Part shown: positions 53,658 through 62,324 of the stretch, one piece after another | Layout of the letters: each line of letters begins with the position of its first letter | Numbering within the stretch: the stretch's first letter is position 1 | From: Bacteroidales bacterium UBA1745 | Lineage (GTDB): Bacteria; Bacteroidota; Bacteroidia; Bacteroidales; UBA932 | Assembly (NCBI GenBank): GCA_002314885.1 | Contig: DCHT01000062.1 | Span: forward strand, 39,838 to 103,837 | Length of the DNA stretch: 64,000 bases | Reading direction: 5' to 3' | The notes under the pieces: model-generated | What the model was told of the DNA's origin: nothing | What the model saw: only the letters and a program-made list of their open reading frames with translations | Database searches by the model: none | Position numbers and translations under genes: made by a program

Positions 53658-54422
53658 CTACTCAAGCGAATCTGCCATCGCCTTCACCCTGGAAGCACGT
53701 TCACCGCTGTCCGGGTGTGAGGAGAACCACTTCTGTACCTTGGACATAGTGGAACCGCCGTTCATATCGGTGAGCTTGTTCAATGCCCTGTACATACTGT
53801 ACTTGTCGTGATTGTTGTTCACGGCGAAGCTGAATCCGTATGCATCCGCATTGAATTCCTGCTTCTGGGAGTACTGTGCGCTCACGAAGTTCTCTGCGAT
53901 GTCGCCGAGTACTGATGAGGAAAGAGTCTGTACGAGTCCGCCCACTGAACCGACAGCATCCCTGGCAGCAGAGGACATATATGCGCGCTTCATCGCAGCC
54001 TTGGTGTCCTTGTGCACTACGTGGCCGATCTCGTGGCCGATGATGGCGATGAGCTGGTCGTCGTCCATCACATCCATAAGGCCCGAATAAACCCTGATGG
54101 AGCCGTCTCCGCAGGCGAATGCGTTGATTTCCTCGGTCTCATAGACCTTGAAGTTGAGCTGGAGGCCGTCCACCTGGATGTCCTTGGTCAGACGGGCGAG
54201 GCGCTCGGCATACGCACCGGAAGTCAGCACCTTGTTGGTAGAATCCATATATGCCACGGACTCAGCGCTGAGGGCGACGATGTCGGCATCTGAGATGCTT
54301 ACTGCAGTAAGGGTCTTGGCAGCAGCAGAGCCAAGGGCCTCCGAATCAAGCTGCACATTCTTGAGAGCGGAGCAACTGGCCATTACAAGCACAGTTGAAA
54401 GGAGGATTACAATTCTCTTCAT
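53658..54422 (-). CDS. M48-family metallopeptidase lipoprotein (LoiP/BepA-like)
   Basis: Zinc peptidase of the outer-membrane quality-control type, 254 residues. The lipobox is VMASCS; the zinc motif HEIGHVVH lies at about 127, and the third ligand is in QKQEFNADAYGF. The start at 54422 (MKRIVILLS) leaves 1 base after the fabF stop; an ATG at 54431 would overlap fabF by 8 bases. It is the last gene of the DUF4293 - fabF unit. Confidence 0.9.
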   Translation of the reverse strand: MKRIVILLSTVLVMASCSALKNVQLDSEALGSAAAKTLTAVSISDADIVALSAESVAYMDSTNKVLTSGAYAERLARLTKDIQVDGLQLNFKVYETEEINAFACGDGSIRVYSGLMDVMDDDQLIAIIGHEIGHVVHKDTKAAMKRAYMSSAARDAVGSVGGLVQTLSSSVLGDIAENFVSAQYSQKQEFNADAYGFSFAVNNNHDKYSMYRALNKLTDMNGGSTMSKVQKWFSSHPDSGERASRVKAMADSLE

Positions 54423-54423
54423 A

Positions 54424-55668
54424 TTATTCATTGTATTTTCTGAAGGCTATGCAGCCGTTGTGGCCGCCGAAGCCCAGGGAGTCTGATATTGCGATGGTGA
54501 GGTCGGCCTCTACAGCCTTGTTCGGAGTGTAGTCGAGATCGCACTCAGGAGCCGGGTTGTCGAGGTTGATGGTAGGAGGCACAATTCCCTCCTGGAGAGC
54601 CAGGATGCAGGTGATGGCCTCGATTCCGCCTGCAGCGCCGAGTCCGTGGCCCATCATAGACTTGATGGAACTGATGTGAGCCTTGTAGGCGTCCTCCCCG
54701 AGGGCGTTCTTGAAGGCAAGGGTCTCCACCTGGTCATTCAGCTTGGTGCTGGTGCCGTGAGCGTTTATGTAGAGCACGTCCTCGGAGGAATAATTGGCCT
54801 CGTCGAGGGCGGCCTTGATTGCGGCAGCCTGAGTCAGTCCGTCCGGCCTTGGAGCCGTGGCATTGTAGGCGTCGCAGGTGTTGCCATATCCGCAGATTTC
54901 CGCGAGGATATTGGCTCCGCGGGCCTTTGCGTGCTCGTATTCCTCAAGCACTATGACACCTGCGCCCTCTCCCAGGACGAAGCCGTCCCTGTCTGCGGAG
55001 AAAGGCCTGGAAGCCTTCTCGGGATCAGTCGAATGGGTAAGGGTCCTGGCATTTCCGAAGCCGGCTATTCCGAGCTTCGGCTCAGTAGCCTCGGAGCCGC
55101 CTGCGATGATGGCGTCCGCATAGCCGTGCTTGATGGCGCGATATGCCTCACCTATTGAGTGAGTGGCCGTGGAACAAGCCGAAAGCACTGTGCAGCAAGG
55201 ACCGCAGGCTCCGTGCTTGATGGCCACGTTGCCGCTGGCCATATTAGCGATTGCAGTAGGGACGAAGAGCGGAGAAACCCACCTTGGGCCTTCATTGTCG
55301 AGAGTCCTGACCGCATTGGCGATGGACTCGAATCCACCCACGCCGGAACCTATATATACGCCGTAGCGCATAGGGTCTATGTTTTCTCCGGACACGAGAC
55401 CGGACTGCGCAGTTGCCTGCGCGGCAGCCGCGAGCGCGAACAGTATGAACTTGGACTGCTTGCGGGCCTGGCCTTTCTCAATGCCGTAGGCCAGAGGATC
55501 GAAATCCTTCACGCGTCCGATCACCTTTGACGGGTAGTCGTCCGTAGGGAACTCATCCACGAGGGTAATGCAGTTCACTCCCCCCTTGATGTTTTCCCAG
55601 AATGTCTTTATGTCGTTGCCTGACGGGGAAATCACACCCAGTCCGACCACTGCTACTCTTCTTTCCAT
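54424..55668 (-). CDS. fabF: 3-oxoacyl-[acyl-carrier-protein] synthase II
   Basis: Condensing enzyme for fatty acid elongation, 414 residues. The catalytic Cys is in VLSACSTATHS (about 161), with the two active-site His in NAHGTSTKLND and MMGHGLGAAGG. The motif end GFGGHNG is present. The start at 55668 (MERRVAVVGLG) is 1 base after the DUF4293 stop. No acpP or fabG is adjacent, so this may be a stand-alone KAS II. Confidence 0.95.
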   Translation of the reverse strand: MERRVAVVGLGVISPSGNDIKTFWENIKGGVNCITLVDEFPTDDYPSKVIGRVKDFDPLAYGIEKGQARKQSKFILFALAAAAQATAQSGLVSGENIDPMRYGVYIGSGVGGFESIANAVRTLDNEGPRWVSPLFVPTAIANMASGNVAIKHGACGPCCTVLSACSTATHSIGEAYRAIKHGYADAIIAGGSEATEPKLGIAGFGNARTLTHSTDPEKASRPFSADRDGFVLGEGAGVIVLEEYEHAKARGANILAEICGYGNTCDAYNATAPRPDGLTQAAAIKAALDEANYSSEDVLYINAHGTSTKLNDQVETLAFKNALGEDAYKAHISSIKSMMGHGLGAAGGIEAITCILALQEGIVPPTINLDNPAPECDLDYTPNKAVEADLTIAISDSLGFGGHNGCIAFRKYNE

Positions 55669-55669
55669 A

Positions 55670-56146
55670 TTATTTTCTCTTTCGGGCGCTGCGGAGGCGG
55701 GATGCGGACTGCACCATTGCCTCATCGAGCATAATGTTCTTGGCTGCCAAGAAATTGAGGATGCTTACTACTACAGGGAACACGGAAGTCACATAGGCCA
55801 CTTTATAGACCTCTATTGACTCCGCAGTCACGAATCTGTTGAATTTGATGATGTCGAAGACGATCAGCACCTGGAAGCCCACGAGCACCAGGGCGTTGAA
55901 GATCACGAGCCACATCTGCACCATCCTGGCCTTGAAGGCACTGATGCAGAGCAGTTGGAGGAGCGTCACCACTATGAGCATAATGAGGTACAGCCCCCAC
56001 TTGCCCATCTCGCGGTAACGTATGAATTCGGTAACCGGATACTCGCCGTCGCCCATAGCCTCGAACGAGAAGAAGTTACAGAAGAAAAGAGGCACGATCA
56101 GCGCAAGGCCGAGGGCCAGATATAATGTCTGAAGTCTTTGCCACAT
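55670..56146 (-). CDS. DUF4293 family four-helix membrane protein
   Basis: A 158-residue integral membrane protein with four hydrophobic segments (about 6-28, 50-72, 78-100, 122-145), beginning MWQRLQTLYLALG and ending in a basic tail (RLRSARKRK). DUF4293 is a Bacteroidetes-specific family without known function. It is the first gene of the unit with fabF and the M48 lipoprotein, with a promoter at 56191-56198. Confidence 0.87.
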   Translation of the reverse strand: MWQRLQTLYLALGLALIVPLFFCNFFSFEAMGDGEYPVTEFIRYREMGKWGLYLIMLIVVTLLQLLCISAFKARMVQMWLVIFNALVLVGFQVLIVFDIIKFNRFVTAESIEVYKVAYVTSVFPVVVSILNFLAAKNIMLDEAMVQSASRLRSARKRK

Positions 56147-56190
56147 ATCGATATGTTACCTATATATAACTAAAAGTTATAAGTTCGTTG

Positions 56191-56198
56191 CAAAAATA
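56191..56198 (-). promoter_or_regulatory. DUF4293-fabF operon promoter (-7 TATTTTTG)
   Basis: A perfect TAnnTTTG, about 45 bases upstream of the DUF4293 start, back to back with the phosphorylase promoter. Confidence 0.65.
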
Positions 56199-56219
56199 GG
56201 AAAAATGGACACAAAAACC

Positions 56220-56227
56220 TATATTTG
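56220..56227 (+). promoter_or_regulatory. Uridine phosphorylase promoter (-7 TATATTTG)
   Basis: A perfect TAnnTTTG 27 bases before the ATG at 56255. It lies over the TTG that would begin a longer reading, which supports the shorter protein. Confidence 0.75.
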
Positions 56228-56254
56228 CTGAACACACAAGAAAATTTTAAAACA

Positions 56255-57124
56255 ATGAGAATAGCAGAATCAGAACTCATCATCAATTCCGACGGTTCGG
56301 TTTTCCACCTCCACCTCCGTCCGGAAGAACTTGCAGACAACGTAATCCTCGTCGGTGACCCCGGCCGAGTTGCAATGGTCGCAGAATACCTCTCCGACAT
56401 TGAATTCAAGCACGAGTCACGCGAGTTCGTGTCAACAACAGGAAAATACAACGGCAAGCGCATCACCGTCCTGTCCACAGGTATCGGCTGCGACAACATC
56501 GACATCGTGATGAACGAGCTCGATGCACTTGCAAACATCGATTTCGCCACCCGCGAGCCAAAGGCCGAGCACAGGAGCCTCAACATACTCCGCATCGGCA
56601 CCTCTGGGGCAATCCAGCCTGAGATTCCTCTCGGATCATACGTATTTGCAGAGGTATCAGTTGGTATGGACGGTCTCCTCAACTGGTATGCGAACCGCGA
56701 AAACATCGCCCTCGAGGACTTCGAGGAGGATTTCTACAAGCAGGTGAACTGGAACAAGCACCTCCCTCACCCATATTTCGTGGCTGCAGGCGAGGAAATG
56801 GCCAATAGGTTCCGCGACTGCGCAATTATGGGTATGACCATAGCAGCATCAGGCTTCTATGGCCCTCAGGGACGAGTTCTCAGACTCCCGCTCGCATTGC
56901 CGAATATGGTCGCTGAATTCGAGGCTTACCGCCACAACGGCAAGAAGATCACCAACTTCGAGATGGAAGGATCGGCAATCGCCGGCATCGCACGTCACCT
57001 CGGCCACAACGCAGGCACAATCTGCTGCATCATCGCCCAGAGGCACGCTCAGAACAGCAATCCTGACTACAAGGCTCTCGTGCGCAAGCTCGTGGAGCTC
57101 TGTCTTGAGAAACTCAGCGCCTAA
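56255..57124 (+). CDS. Nucleoside phosphorylase (uridine phosphorylase-like)
   Basis: PNP/UDP-family phosphorylase, 289 residues, splitting a nucleoside with phosphate in the cytoplasm. Motifs are LVGDPGRVAMVA (phosphate site), TGIGCDNIDIVMNE, IGTSGAIQPEI and the ribose/base-contact ITNFEMEGSAI. Uridine is the most likely substrate from the overall pattern. The start is set at MRIAESELII because the -7 promoter overlaps the upstream TTG. It ends at a bidirectional terminator. Confidence 0.88.
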   Translation: MRIAESELIINSDGSVFHLHLRPEELADNVILVGDPGRVAMVAEYLSDIEFKHESREFVSTTGKYNGKRITVLSTGIGCDNIDIVMNELDALANIDFATREPKAEHRSLNILRIGTSGAIQPEIPLGSYVFAEVSVGMDGLLNWYANRENIALEDFEEDFYKQVNWNKHLPHPYFVAAGEEMANRFRDCAIMGMTIAASGFYGPQGRVLRLPLALPNMVAEFEAYRHNGKKITNFEMEGSAIAGIARHLGHNAGTICCIIAQRHAQNSNPDYKALVRKLVELCLEKLSA

Positions 57125-57139
57125 GCAGCAGGAAATAAC

Positions 57140-57173
57140 AAAAAAACGGGGCTTTTTCAAGTCCCGTTTTTTT
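57140..57173. terminator. Bidirectional terminator between the phosphorylase and EF-hand genes
   Basis: AAAAAAACGGGGCTT and AAGTCCCGTTTTTTT form a stem with a G-T position and a TTTC loop, flanked by A and T runs, able to act in both directions. Confidence 0.9.
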
Positions 57174-57188
57174 ATATAAACCCGAAGA

Positions 57189-57521
57189 TTATTCCTCTTC
57201 CTTCTTCTTGAGGTCTGCGGCTTTGCCCTTTGCCTTGGCAGCAAAGCTGTCAGCGATGTCGCCAGCCTTGTCCATTGCCTTGCCGGCAGCGTCCTTTGCA
57301 TTGTCAAGGATTTCCTCTGACTTGGCAGCGACCTTCTCATAGGTCTCCTTGGTACCTTCCTTTGCCTTCGCATAGGCGTCCTTGGTGCCTTCCTTTGCCT
57401 TTTCTACAGCGAGAGCCGCTGTTTCCTTTGCAACCCTTGCAGCATATTCGAGCTGCTCCTTGAGAGTCACCTTGCCGTCTCCATTGAGATCAGCAGGATT
57501 GGTTTTGTTTTCTTCACACAT
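57189..57521 (-). CDS. Small EF-hand protein with LEA/apolipoprotein-like helix
   Basis: A 110-residue protein with a canonical EF-hand loop at its N-terminus, DLNGDGKVTLKE (residues 11-22, with Asp, Asn, Asp, Lys, Thr and Glu at positions 1, 3, 5, 7, 9 and 12). About 85 residues of repeating Ala/Lys/Glu heptad or 11-mer segments (EKAKEGTKDAYAKAKEGTKE) follow, predicted as one long amphipathic helix. It has no signal peptide. It is the last gene after prfA (23-base gap). Calcium binding and a stress or membrane-surface role are inferred only. Confidence 0.75.
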   Translation of the reverse strand: MCEENKTNPADLNGDGKVTLKEQLEYAARVAKETAALAVEKAKEGTKDAYAKAKEGTKETYEKVAAKSEEILDNAKDAAGKAMDKAGDIADSFAAKAKGKAADLKKKEEE

Positions 57522-57544
57522 AGTATTGAAAATTAAAGAAGATG

Positions 57545-58630
57545 CTATTCGCCGGCTTCCTTGAGTCGCTCGGCGTTCTCGGCAATGATCAGCTGGTCGA
57601 TCACATCCTGGATTGCTCCGTCCATAAAGACAGGGAGATTGTAGGTGGACCAGTTGATGCGGTGGTCGGTCACGCGGGACTGCTGGTAGTTGTAGGTACG
57701 GATCTTCGCAGAGCGGTCGCCAGTGGAAACCATAGTCTTACGCTTTGCGGAAATGTTGTCCAGATACTTCTGGTATTCCATATTATATATACGGGTACGG
57801 AGCTCATTGAGAGCCTTGTCGTAGTTCTTGAGCTGGGACTTCTCGTCCTGGCACTGCACGACGATACCGGTAGGGATATGGGTCAGTCGGATTGCGGAAT
57901 AGGTGGTGTTCACTGACTGTCCGCCAGGACCTGAAGAGCAGAAGGTATCCTTGCGTATATCCTTCTCGTTGAGCTCAATGTCGAACTCGCCTGCCTCAGG
58001 AAGCACTGCCACAGAAGCTGCGGAGGTCTGCACACGGCCCTGAGTCTCGGTCTGAGGCACACGCTGCACGCGGTGCACGCCAGACTCGTACTTGAGGGTA
58101 CCGTACACGTGGTCACCGCTGACCTTGCAGATGATTTCCTTGAAACCACCGGCTGCGCCTTCGTTCTGGCTGGTGACTTCCACCTTCCAGCCCTTGGTCT
58201 CGATGTACTTGCTGTACATACGGAAGAGGTCGCCCGCGAAGATGGCAGCCTCGTCTCCACCGGCACCGCCGCGGATTTCGAGGATGGCGTTCTTCTCGTC
58301 CTCAGGATCCGCAGGGATGAGCAGGAGCTTGATGTTCTGCTCCATATCAGGGAGCTTAGGCTCTATCTCTGCCACCTGCTCCTTGGCCATCTCACGGAGA
58401 TCCTCATCGCTTTCGTTGGCGATGATGTCCTTAGCCATTTCGAGTTCATCAAGCATCATCTTATAGTCCTGGCCGGCCTTGATGACCGGAGCCAGTTCCT
58501 TGTACTGCTTGTTGAGCTGCACGTATTTCTTCATATCCGAAATCACATCCGGATCAGACAACTGAGCCTGAAGTGACTCGTATTTCTCCTGAAGGCCGAG
58601 GACCTTCGATAAAAGTGAATTTTCTGCCAT
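57545..58630 (-). CDS. prfA: Peptide chain release factor 1
   Basis: RF1, which reads UAA and UAG stop codons, 361 residues. The peptidyl-tRNA hydrolysis motif is SGPGGQSVN (about 235), preceded by the HRVQRVPQTE...GRVQTS block characteristic of RF1. The frame is continuous, without the programmed frameshift of RF2. It lies 6 bases after the GNAT gene. Confidence 0.96.
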   Translation of the reverse strand: MAENSLLSKVLGLQEKYESLQAQLSDPDVISDMKKYVQLNKQYKELAPVIKAGQDYKMMLDELEMAKDIIANESDEDLREMAKEQVAEIEPKLPDMEQNIKLLLIPADPEDEKNAILEIRGGAGGDEAAIFAGDLFRMYSKYIETKGWKVEVTSQNEGAAGGFKEIICKVSGDHVYGTLKYESGVHRVQRVPQTETQGRVQTSAASVAVLPEAGEFDIELNEKDIRKDTFCSSGPGGQSVNTTYSAIRLTHIPTGIVVQCQDEKSQLKNYDKALNELRTRIYNMEYQKYLDNISAKRKTMVSTGDRSAKIRTYNYQQSRVTDHRINWSTYNLPVFMDGAIQDVIDQLIIAENAERLKEAGE

Positions 58631-58636
58631 ATCGCT

Positions 58637-59758
58637 TTACTTTATTTTCTTGATGTAGCACCTGCGCCTCATAAAAGGCTCGGTTTCGTAGGATTCCCAG
58701 ACCTTGACCGCCGAATTGGTCTCGATCTGAGGGTTGGTGATGCCCCACTTCGCGCCGGCCTTGGTGACCTTGTCGAGCAGGATGGAATGATAGACTGCGG
58801 ACACGCCCGTATGCTGCCAGGCAGGGGCGGCGCCGTTTATCATCAGGTCTATGACTTCGCAGTTGCGCATAGCCTTGAGGAAATGTATCCAGCCGAACGG
58901 GAACAGGCGTCCCTTGGCCTTCTGGAAGGCTGGCGAGAGGGTCGGAGTATTCACGCCGAAGCCCACTATGTTGTCATCCTTGTCCACGAGGAAGGCGCAG
59001 AGCCTGTCCTGAAGGAAAGGTATGAAGGCCTTGGCCTCCTCCTCAATTTCCTCATCGGTGTAAGGCACGAAGTTGTGCACGGAAGTGGCGAAGCTTTCAT
59101 TGTAGACGCGGAAGAACTCGCGGACCAGTTTAGGATCCTTCTTAAGTTTTTCCACATTCGCCTCTCGCAGATCGTAGCGCTCCTTGAGGCGGGCAGCCAC
59201 CTTCAGGACCTTCTCCGGAAGGGCCTCAGGCAGCGTAACCTTGTACTGCAGCCAGTCGCACTCCTTCTCGTAGCCGAGGCGCTGCACGAAGTTGTTGTAG
59301 TATGGGAAATTGTAGAGGCAGTTGAACGGAGGCACGTTCTCGAAGCCTTCGACCAGCATACCCTGCTTGCCCATAGTATTGTAATAAAGAGGTCCGTGTA
59401 TGTCCTCCATTCCCATATCGGCGGCCCATTTCTCGGCCGTCTCAATGAGAAGTTTCGCAACCTCGAAATCGTCGATTGTGTCGAACCAGCCGAAGCGGGC
59501 CCTCTTTGTGCCGTAGCGCTCGTTGTAGCGAGGATTGATCATTCCGCAGATGCGTCCCACGACCTTCTTGCCGTCGAGGACCATCCACATCTTCTGCTCG
59601 CAGTACTTGCGGGTGCTGCAGGATGTGAGGGAAACCTTCTGGTCAGCATTCAGGGCAGGGACATACTGCTTGCAGTCCCTGTAAAGATCCAGAGGAAACT
59701 TGATGAATTTCCTCAGGTCTCCGGAAGTCTTCACTTCCACTATCCTGTAATCGGCCAT
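58637..59758 (-). CDS. GNAT-like N-acetyltransferase (Bacteroidetes conserved, YghO-like)
   Basis: A 373-residue cytoplasmic protein containing two GNAT-like halves. The first half carries KVVGRICGMINPRYNERYG and FGWFDTIDDFEVAKLLIETAEKW; the second carries DDNIVGFGVNTPTLS. Substrate unknown. The start is set at MADYRIVEVK (59758) because the promoter at 59780-59787 lies within the upstream part of a longer frame. It leads the unit with prfA and the EF-hand gene. Confidence 0.8.
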   Translation of the reverse strand: MADYRIVEVKTSGDLRKFIKFPLDLYRDCKQYVPALNADQKVSLTSCSTRKYCEQKMWMVLDGKKVVGRICGMINPRYNERYGTKRARFGWFDTIDDFEVAKLLIETAEKWAADMGMEDIHGPLYYNTMGKQGMLVEGFENVPPFNCLYNFPYYNNFVQRLGYEKECDWLQYKVTLPEALPEKVLKVAARLKERYDLREANVEKLKKDPKLVREFFRVYNESFATSVHNFVPYTDEEIEEEAKAFIPFLQDRLCAFLVDKDDNIVGFGVNTPTLSPAFQKAKGRLFPFGWIHFLKAMRNCEVIDLMINGAAPAWQHTGVSAVYHSILLDKVTKAGAKWGITNPQIETNSAVKVWESYETEPFMRRRCYIKKIK

Positions 59759-59779
59759 AAACGTTTCTATTTCAACGCG

Positions 59780-59787
59780 CAAAGATA
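59780..59787 (-). promoter_or_regulatory. GNAT-prfA promoter (-7 TATCTTTG)
   Basis: A perfect TAnnTTTG with a TTTG about 17 bases upstream, 21 bases before the ATG at 59758. It follows the mazG stop by about 30 bases. Confidence 0.75.
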
Positions 59788-59815
59788 AGAAATAATCTCT
59801 TTTGCAAAAAACGAA

Positions 59816-60622
59816 CTACAGACCCTTCGCCTTTGCCTCGTCCCAGATGGCATCCATCTCAGCAAGAGTCATATCGGAGAGCTTGCGGCCCTTGCGCAGG
59901 GTCTGTTCCTCAAGGTAAGTGAAGCGGCGGCGGAACTTCTCGCAGGTGCCGCTGAGGGCCACCTCAGGATCCACACCGTAGAGGCGGGCGGCGTTGATAG
60001 TCGAGAACATCAGGTCGCCGAATTCCTCGGTGAGATGATCCTGACTGCCTTCTGCGCAGGCTTCGTTGACCTCGCCCACTTCCTCCTGGACCTTTGCCCA
60101 GACGTCTTCCTTCTTGTCCCAGTCGAAGCCGCACCCGCGGGCCTTCTCCTGCATTGAAAGGGCCTTGAGCACAGCCGGCATAGCAGCCGGAATGCCGGAC
60201 ATCACCCTCTTGTTGCCGTCTTTTTCCTTGGCCTTCACCAGTTCCCAGGTGTCGGCGATCTCCTTGGCTGACGGAGCCTCCCCTTCCGGCACGAGGCTGC
60301 CATCCTTGCGGAACACGTGAGGATGACGGAAGACCATCTTGTCGCATACCCTGTTGATGGAATCCGCGATGTCGAAGTCCCCGCTCTCCTGGCCTATGCG
60401 GGCATAGAAGACCATATGATAGAGGAGGTCACCGATTTCCTTGGCGGTCTCCTTCACATCCTTGTTGATTATGGCGTCGCTCAGTTCATAGACCTCCTCT
60501 TCGGTCATAGGACGAATGGACTCCATAGTCTGTTCAGCGTTCCACGGGCATTTCTCGCGGAGCGCGTCCATTATGTCGAGGAGGCGTCCGAAAGCCTCCA
60601 GTTTCTCTTCTCTAGTGTGCAT
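59816..60622 (-). CDS. mazG: Nucleoside triphosphate pyrophosphohydrolase MazG
   Basis: House-cleaning enzyme that hydrolyses NTPs to NMP and pyrophosphate, 268 residues with two MazG domains. The metal-binding helices appear as EEEVYELSDAI and EIGDLLYHMVF in the first domain, and EEVGEVNEA and EEFGDLMFSTINAARL in the second. The start is set at MHTREEKLEAF (60622), 1 base after the stop of the upstream nucleoside hydrolase/HAD gene, which links two nucleotide-related genes. Confidence 0.93.
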   Translation of the reverse strand: MHTREEKLEAFGRLLDIMDALREKCPWNAEQTMESIRPMTEEEVYELSDAIINKDVKETAKEIGDLLYHMVFYARIGQESGDFDIADSINRVCDKMVFRHPHVFRKDGSLVPEGEAPSAKEIADTWELVKAKEKDGNKRVMSGIPAAMPAVLKALSMQEKARGCGFDWDKKEDVWAKVQEEVGEVNEACAEGSQDHLTEEFGDLMFSTINAARLYGVDPEVALSGTCEKFRRRFTYLEEQTLRKGRKLSDMTLAEMDAIWDEAKAKGL

Positions 60623-60623
60623 A

Positions 60624-62306
60624 TCAAAGCAGGAATGAAAGTTTTTCAGGGGTCTTGGTGCAGTCATCGATGCTGACATAGTCCATACCCTTGATGCGGA
60701 CGTGGGAGTCTCCGCCGCCGTCGCCGAAGTCATCACCGACGAAGAGTATCTCGCTGAGGGTGTAGCCGTGCTCAGAGGCATATTTCATCACCGCGTCGTA
60801 CTTGTTGTACTGCTTCGGAGAGAAGTCGAATGAGGATGAACCGCCGATGTAGACGCTGTAGTCAGGGAACAGCTCGCAGACCTCCTGATACATCACTCTG
60901 CGCTTGCTGCGGTCCGGATCGAAGACGTGCTTGAGCTCGATAGGCGCAGCCTTGCCAAGCAGTCCGAAAGTTACCATACCGGTCTCGTGGAACTCGACAG
61001 GGGCACCATAATACTCCGTATAGCCGTATTTCTCGCGGAGGTAGTTGGTCTTTTCCATAAAATAGGCAGTGTCCACAGGGAAGATTTCCTCGCGGGTAAC
61101 GGTGAATTCGCCGTCCACGATATGGCTTTCCTGCATTCCATAGTTGCCAAGAATGGTGACAGGGTACTGCCCCATCTGGTTATAAACCCTGCTGCAGGTG
61201 CCTGCACAGCACATAATCACCTCATATTTCTTCGTTAGAGTGTCCAGGAGTCTGAGGTTCGCATCCTCAACGGGACAGCGATGAGCGCTGAGAGTGGCAT
61301 CGAGGTCGAAGGCGACGAGCTTCTTGTGGCACATAGTCATCTCCACGAGCCTCTCCTTGAGGGTGATGGCCTGATCGAAGGTGTCGAAGAGCACGACGTG
61401 CCTTCCATTCGGATCCGCTTCGAAGTAAGTGTAGCCCTCGTCATCCACGCTCAGAGTGCCTGGAGCGCTGACAGTATAGAGTTCAGGCTCGAGGAGGTAG
61501 AGCATAGAAAGGAGGTCCCAGCAAGGGCGGTCGTAAGGCATTGCCTTGTAGGCCTTGTAAGCCTCAACCACCGGATTCAGGGTGCTGTAGCCCAGGTTTG
61601 CCTCGATTGCGGAAGCCGGATAGAGCACGTGGCCACCGATTTCGAAAGGATTGAGAATTATCTCCACAGGCCACATATCGATGACCTTCTGCATCGCAGG
61701 GATGTCGTTCTTGACATTGTATTCAGAGCGTTTCTTGGAGCCGAAGCTGCCGGCCATCACTGAGAGGCACTTGCACTTCTTTGCCACCAGTTCCACGCCG
61801 TTCAGAGGAGAAATCTCGTCCGGCTCGCTCTCAAGCAGCTGCGCTATGGTAGTACCGAAACCCACTGAAACGAAAGAGATGGAACCATCCTTCGCCTCGG
61901 AGAGAATGCGGCGGTAGAGCTGCACAGGCTCTGGATACCTGATCTTGGACACAGGGAAGCCCGCGGCCATAGCGACTGCAGTGTAGTCCGTGTAGTTGCT
62001 GAATTCCTGGACCGGAGTCTCGGACATAGCCACTTCCACTTCCGGATGACCGTAATACCTGTTGACGGCGTCGACGAAAGGAGCGGCGGTCGGGCAGTTC
62101 TTGTGGCAGCCCACGGCGAGCAGCTGCAGGCGCCCCTCGTCCATAGCGCGATGTGCAAGGGCGAGGCAGAGGGCATCGTCGATGTCGTTGCCCATATCGG
62201 TCTCGAGGATCACGAGAGGAATGCCGTCGTATGCCTTCGGGGCGCAGGAAGAGACTGTCAGGACGAAAGCCAGGCAAGTCAGGAACGGAAGGAAGATTCT
62301 TTTCAT
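60624..62306 (-). CDS. Exported lipoprotein: nucleoside hydrolase domain fused to phosphomannomutase-type HAD domain
   Basis: A 560-residue protein with a lipoprotein signal (lipobox VSSC, Cys21). Residues about 29-325 are an inosine-uridine nucleoside hydrolase-like domain with the calcium-site motif ETDMGNDIDDALCLAL. Residues about 329-560 are a HAD phosphatase domain: motif I FDLDAT (Asp334, Asp336), GDDFGDGGGD (524-533), and a phosphomannomutase-like IGGSSSFDFSP. Both active sites look intact. The pairing suggests a ribose-releasing and phosphoryl-handling activity outside the cytoplasm, but this is inference. It lies 18 bases after ybaK and 1 base before mazG. Confidence 0.85.
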   Translation of the reverse strand: MKRIFLPFLTCLAFVLTVSSCAPKAYDGIPLVILETDMGNDIDDALCLALAHRAMDEGRLQLLAVGCHKNCPTAAPFVDAVNRYYGHPEVEVAMSETPVQEFSNYTDYTAVAMAAGFPVSKIRYPEPVQLYRRILSEAKDGSISFVSVGFGTTIAQLLESEPDEISPLNGVELVAKKCKCLSVMAGSFGSKKRSEYNVKNDIPAMQKVIDMWPVEIILNPFEIGGHVLYPASAIEANLGYSTLNPVVEAYKAYKAMPYDRPCWDLLSMLYLLEPELYTVSAPGTLSVDDEGYTYFEADPNGRHVVLFDTFDQAITLKERLVEMTMCHKKLVAFDLDATLSAHRCPVEDANLRLLDTLTKKYEVIMCCAGTCSRVYNQMGQYPVTILGNYGMQESHIVDGEFTVTREEIFPVDTAYFMEKTNYLREKYGYTEYYGAPVEFHETGMVTFGLLGKAAPIELKHVFDPDRSKRRVMYQEVCELFPDYSVYIGGSSSFDFSPKQYNKYDAVMKYASEHGYTLSEILFVGDDFGDGGGDSHVRIKGMDYVSIDDCTKTPEKLSFLL

Positions 62307-62324
62307 TGTATGATGAATTAATAA

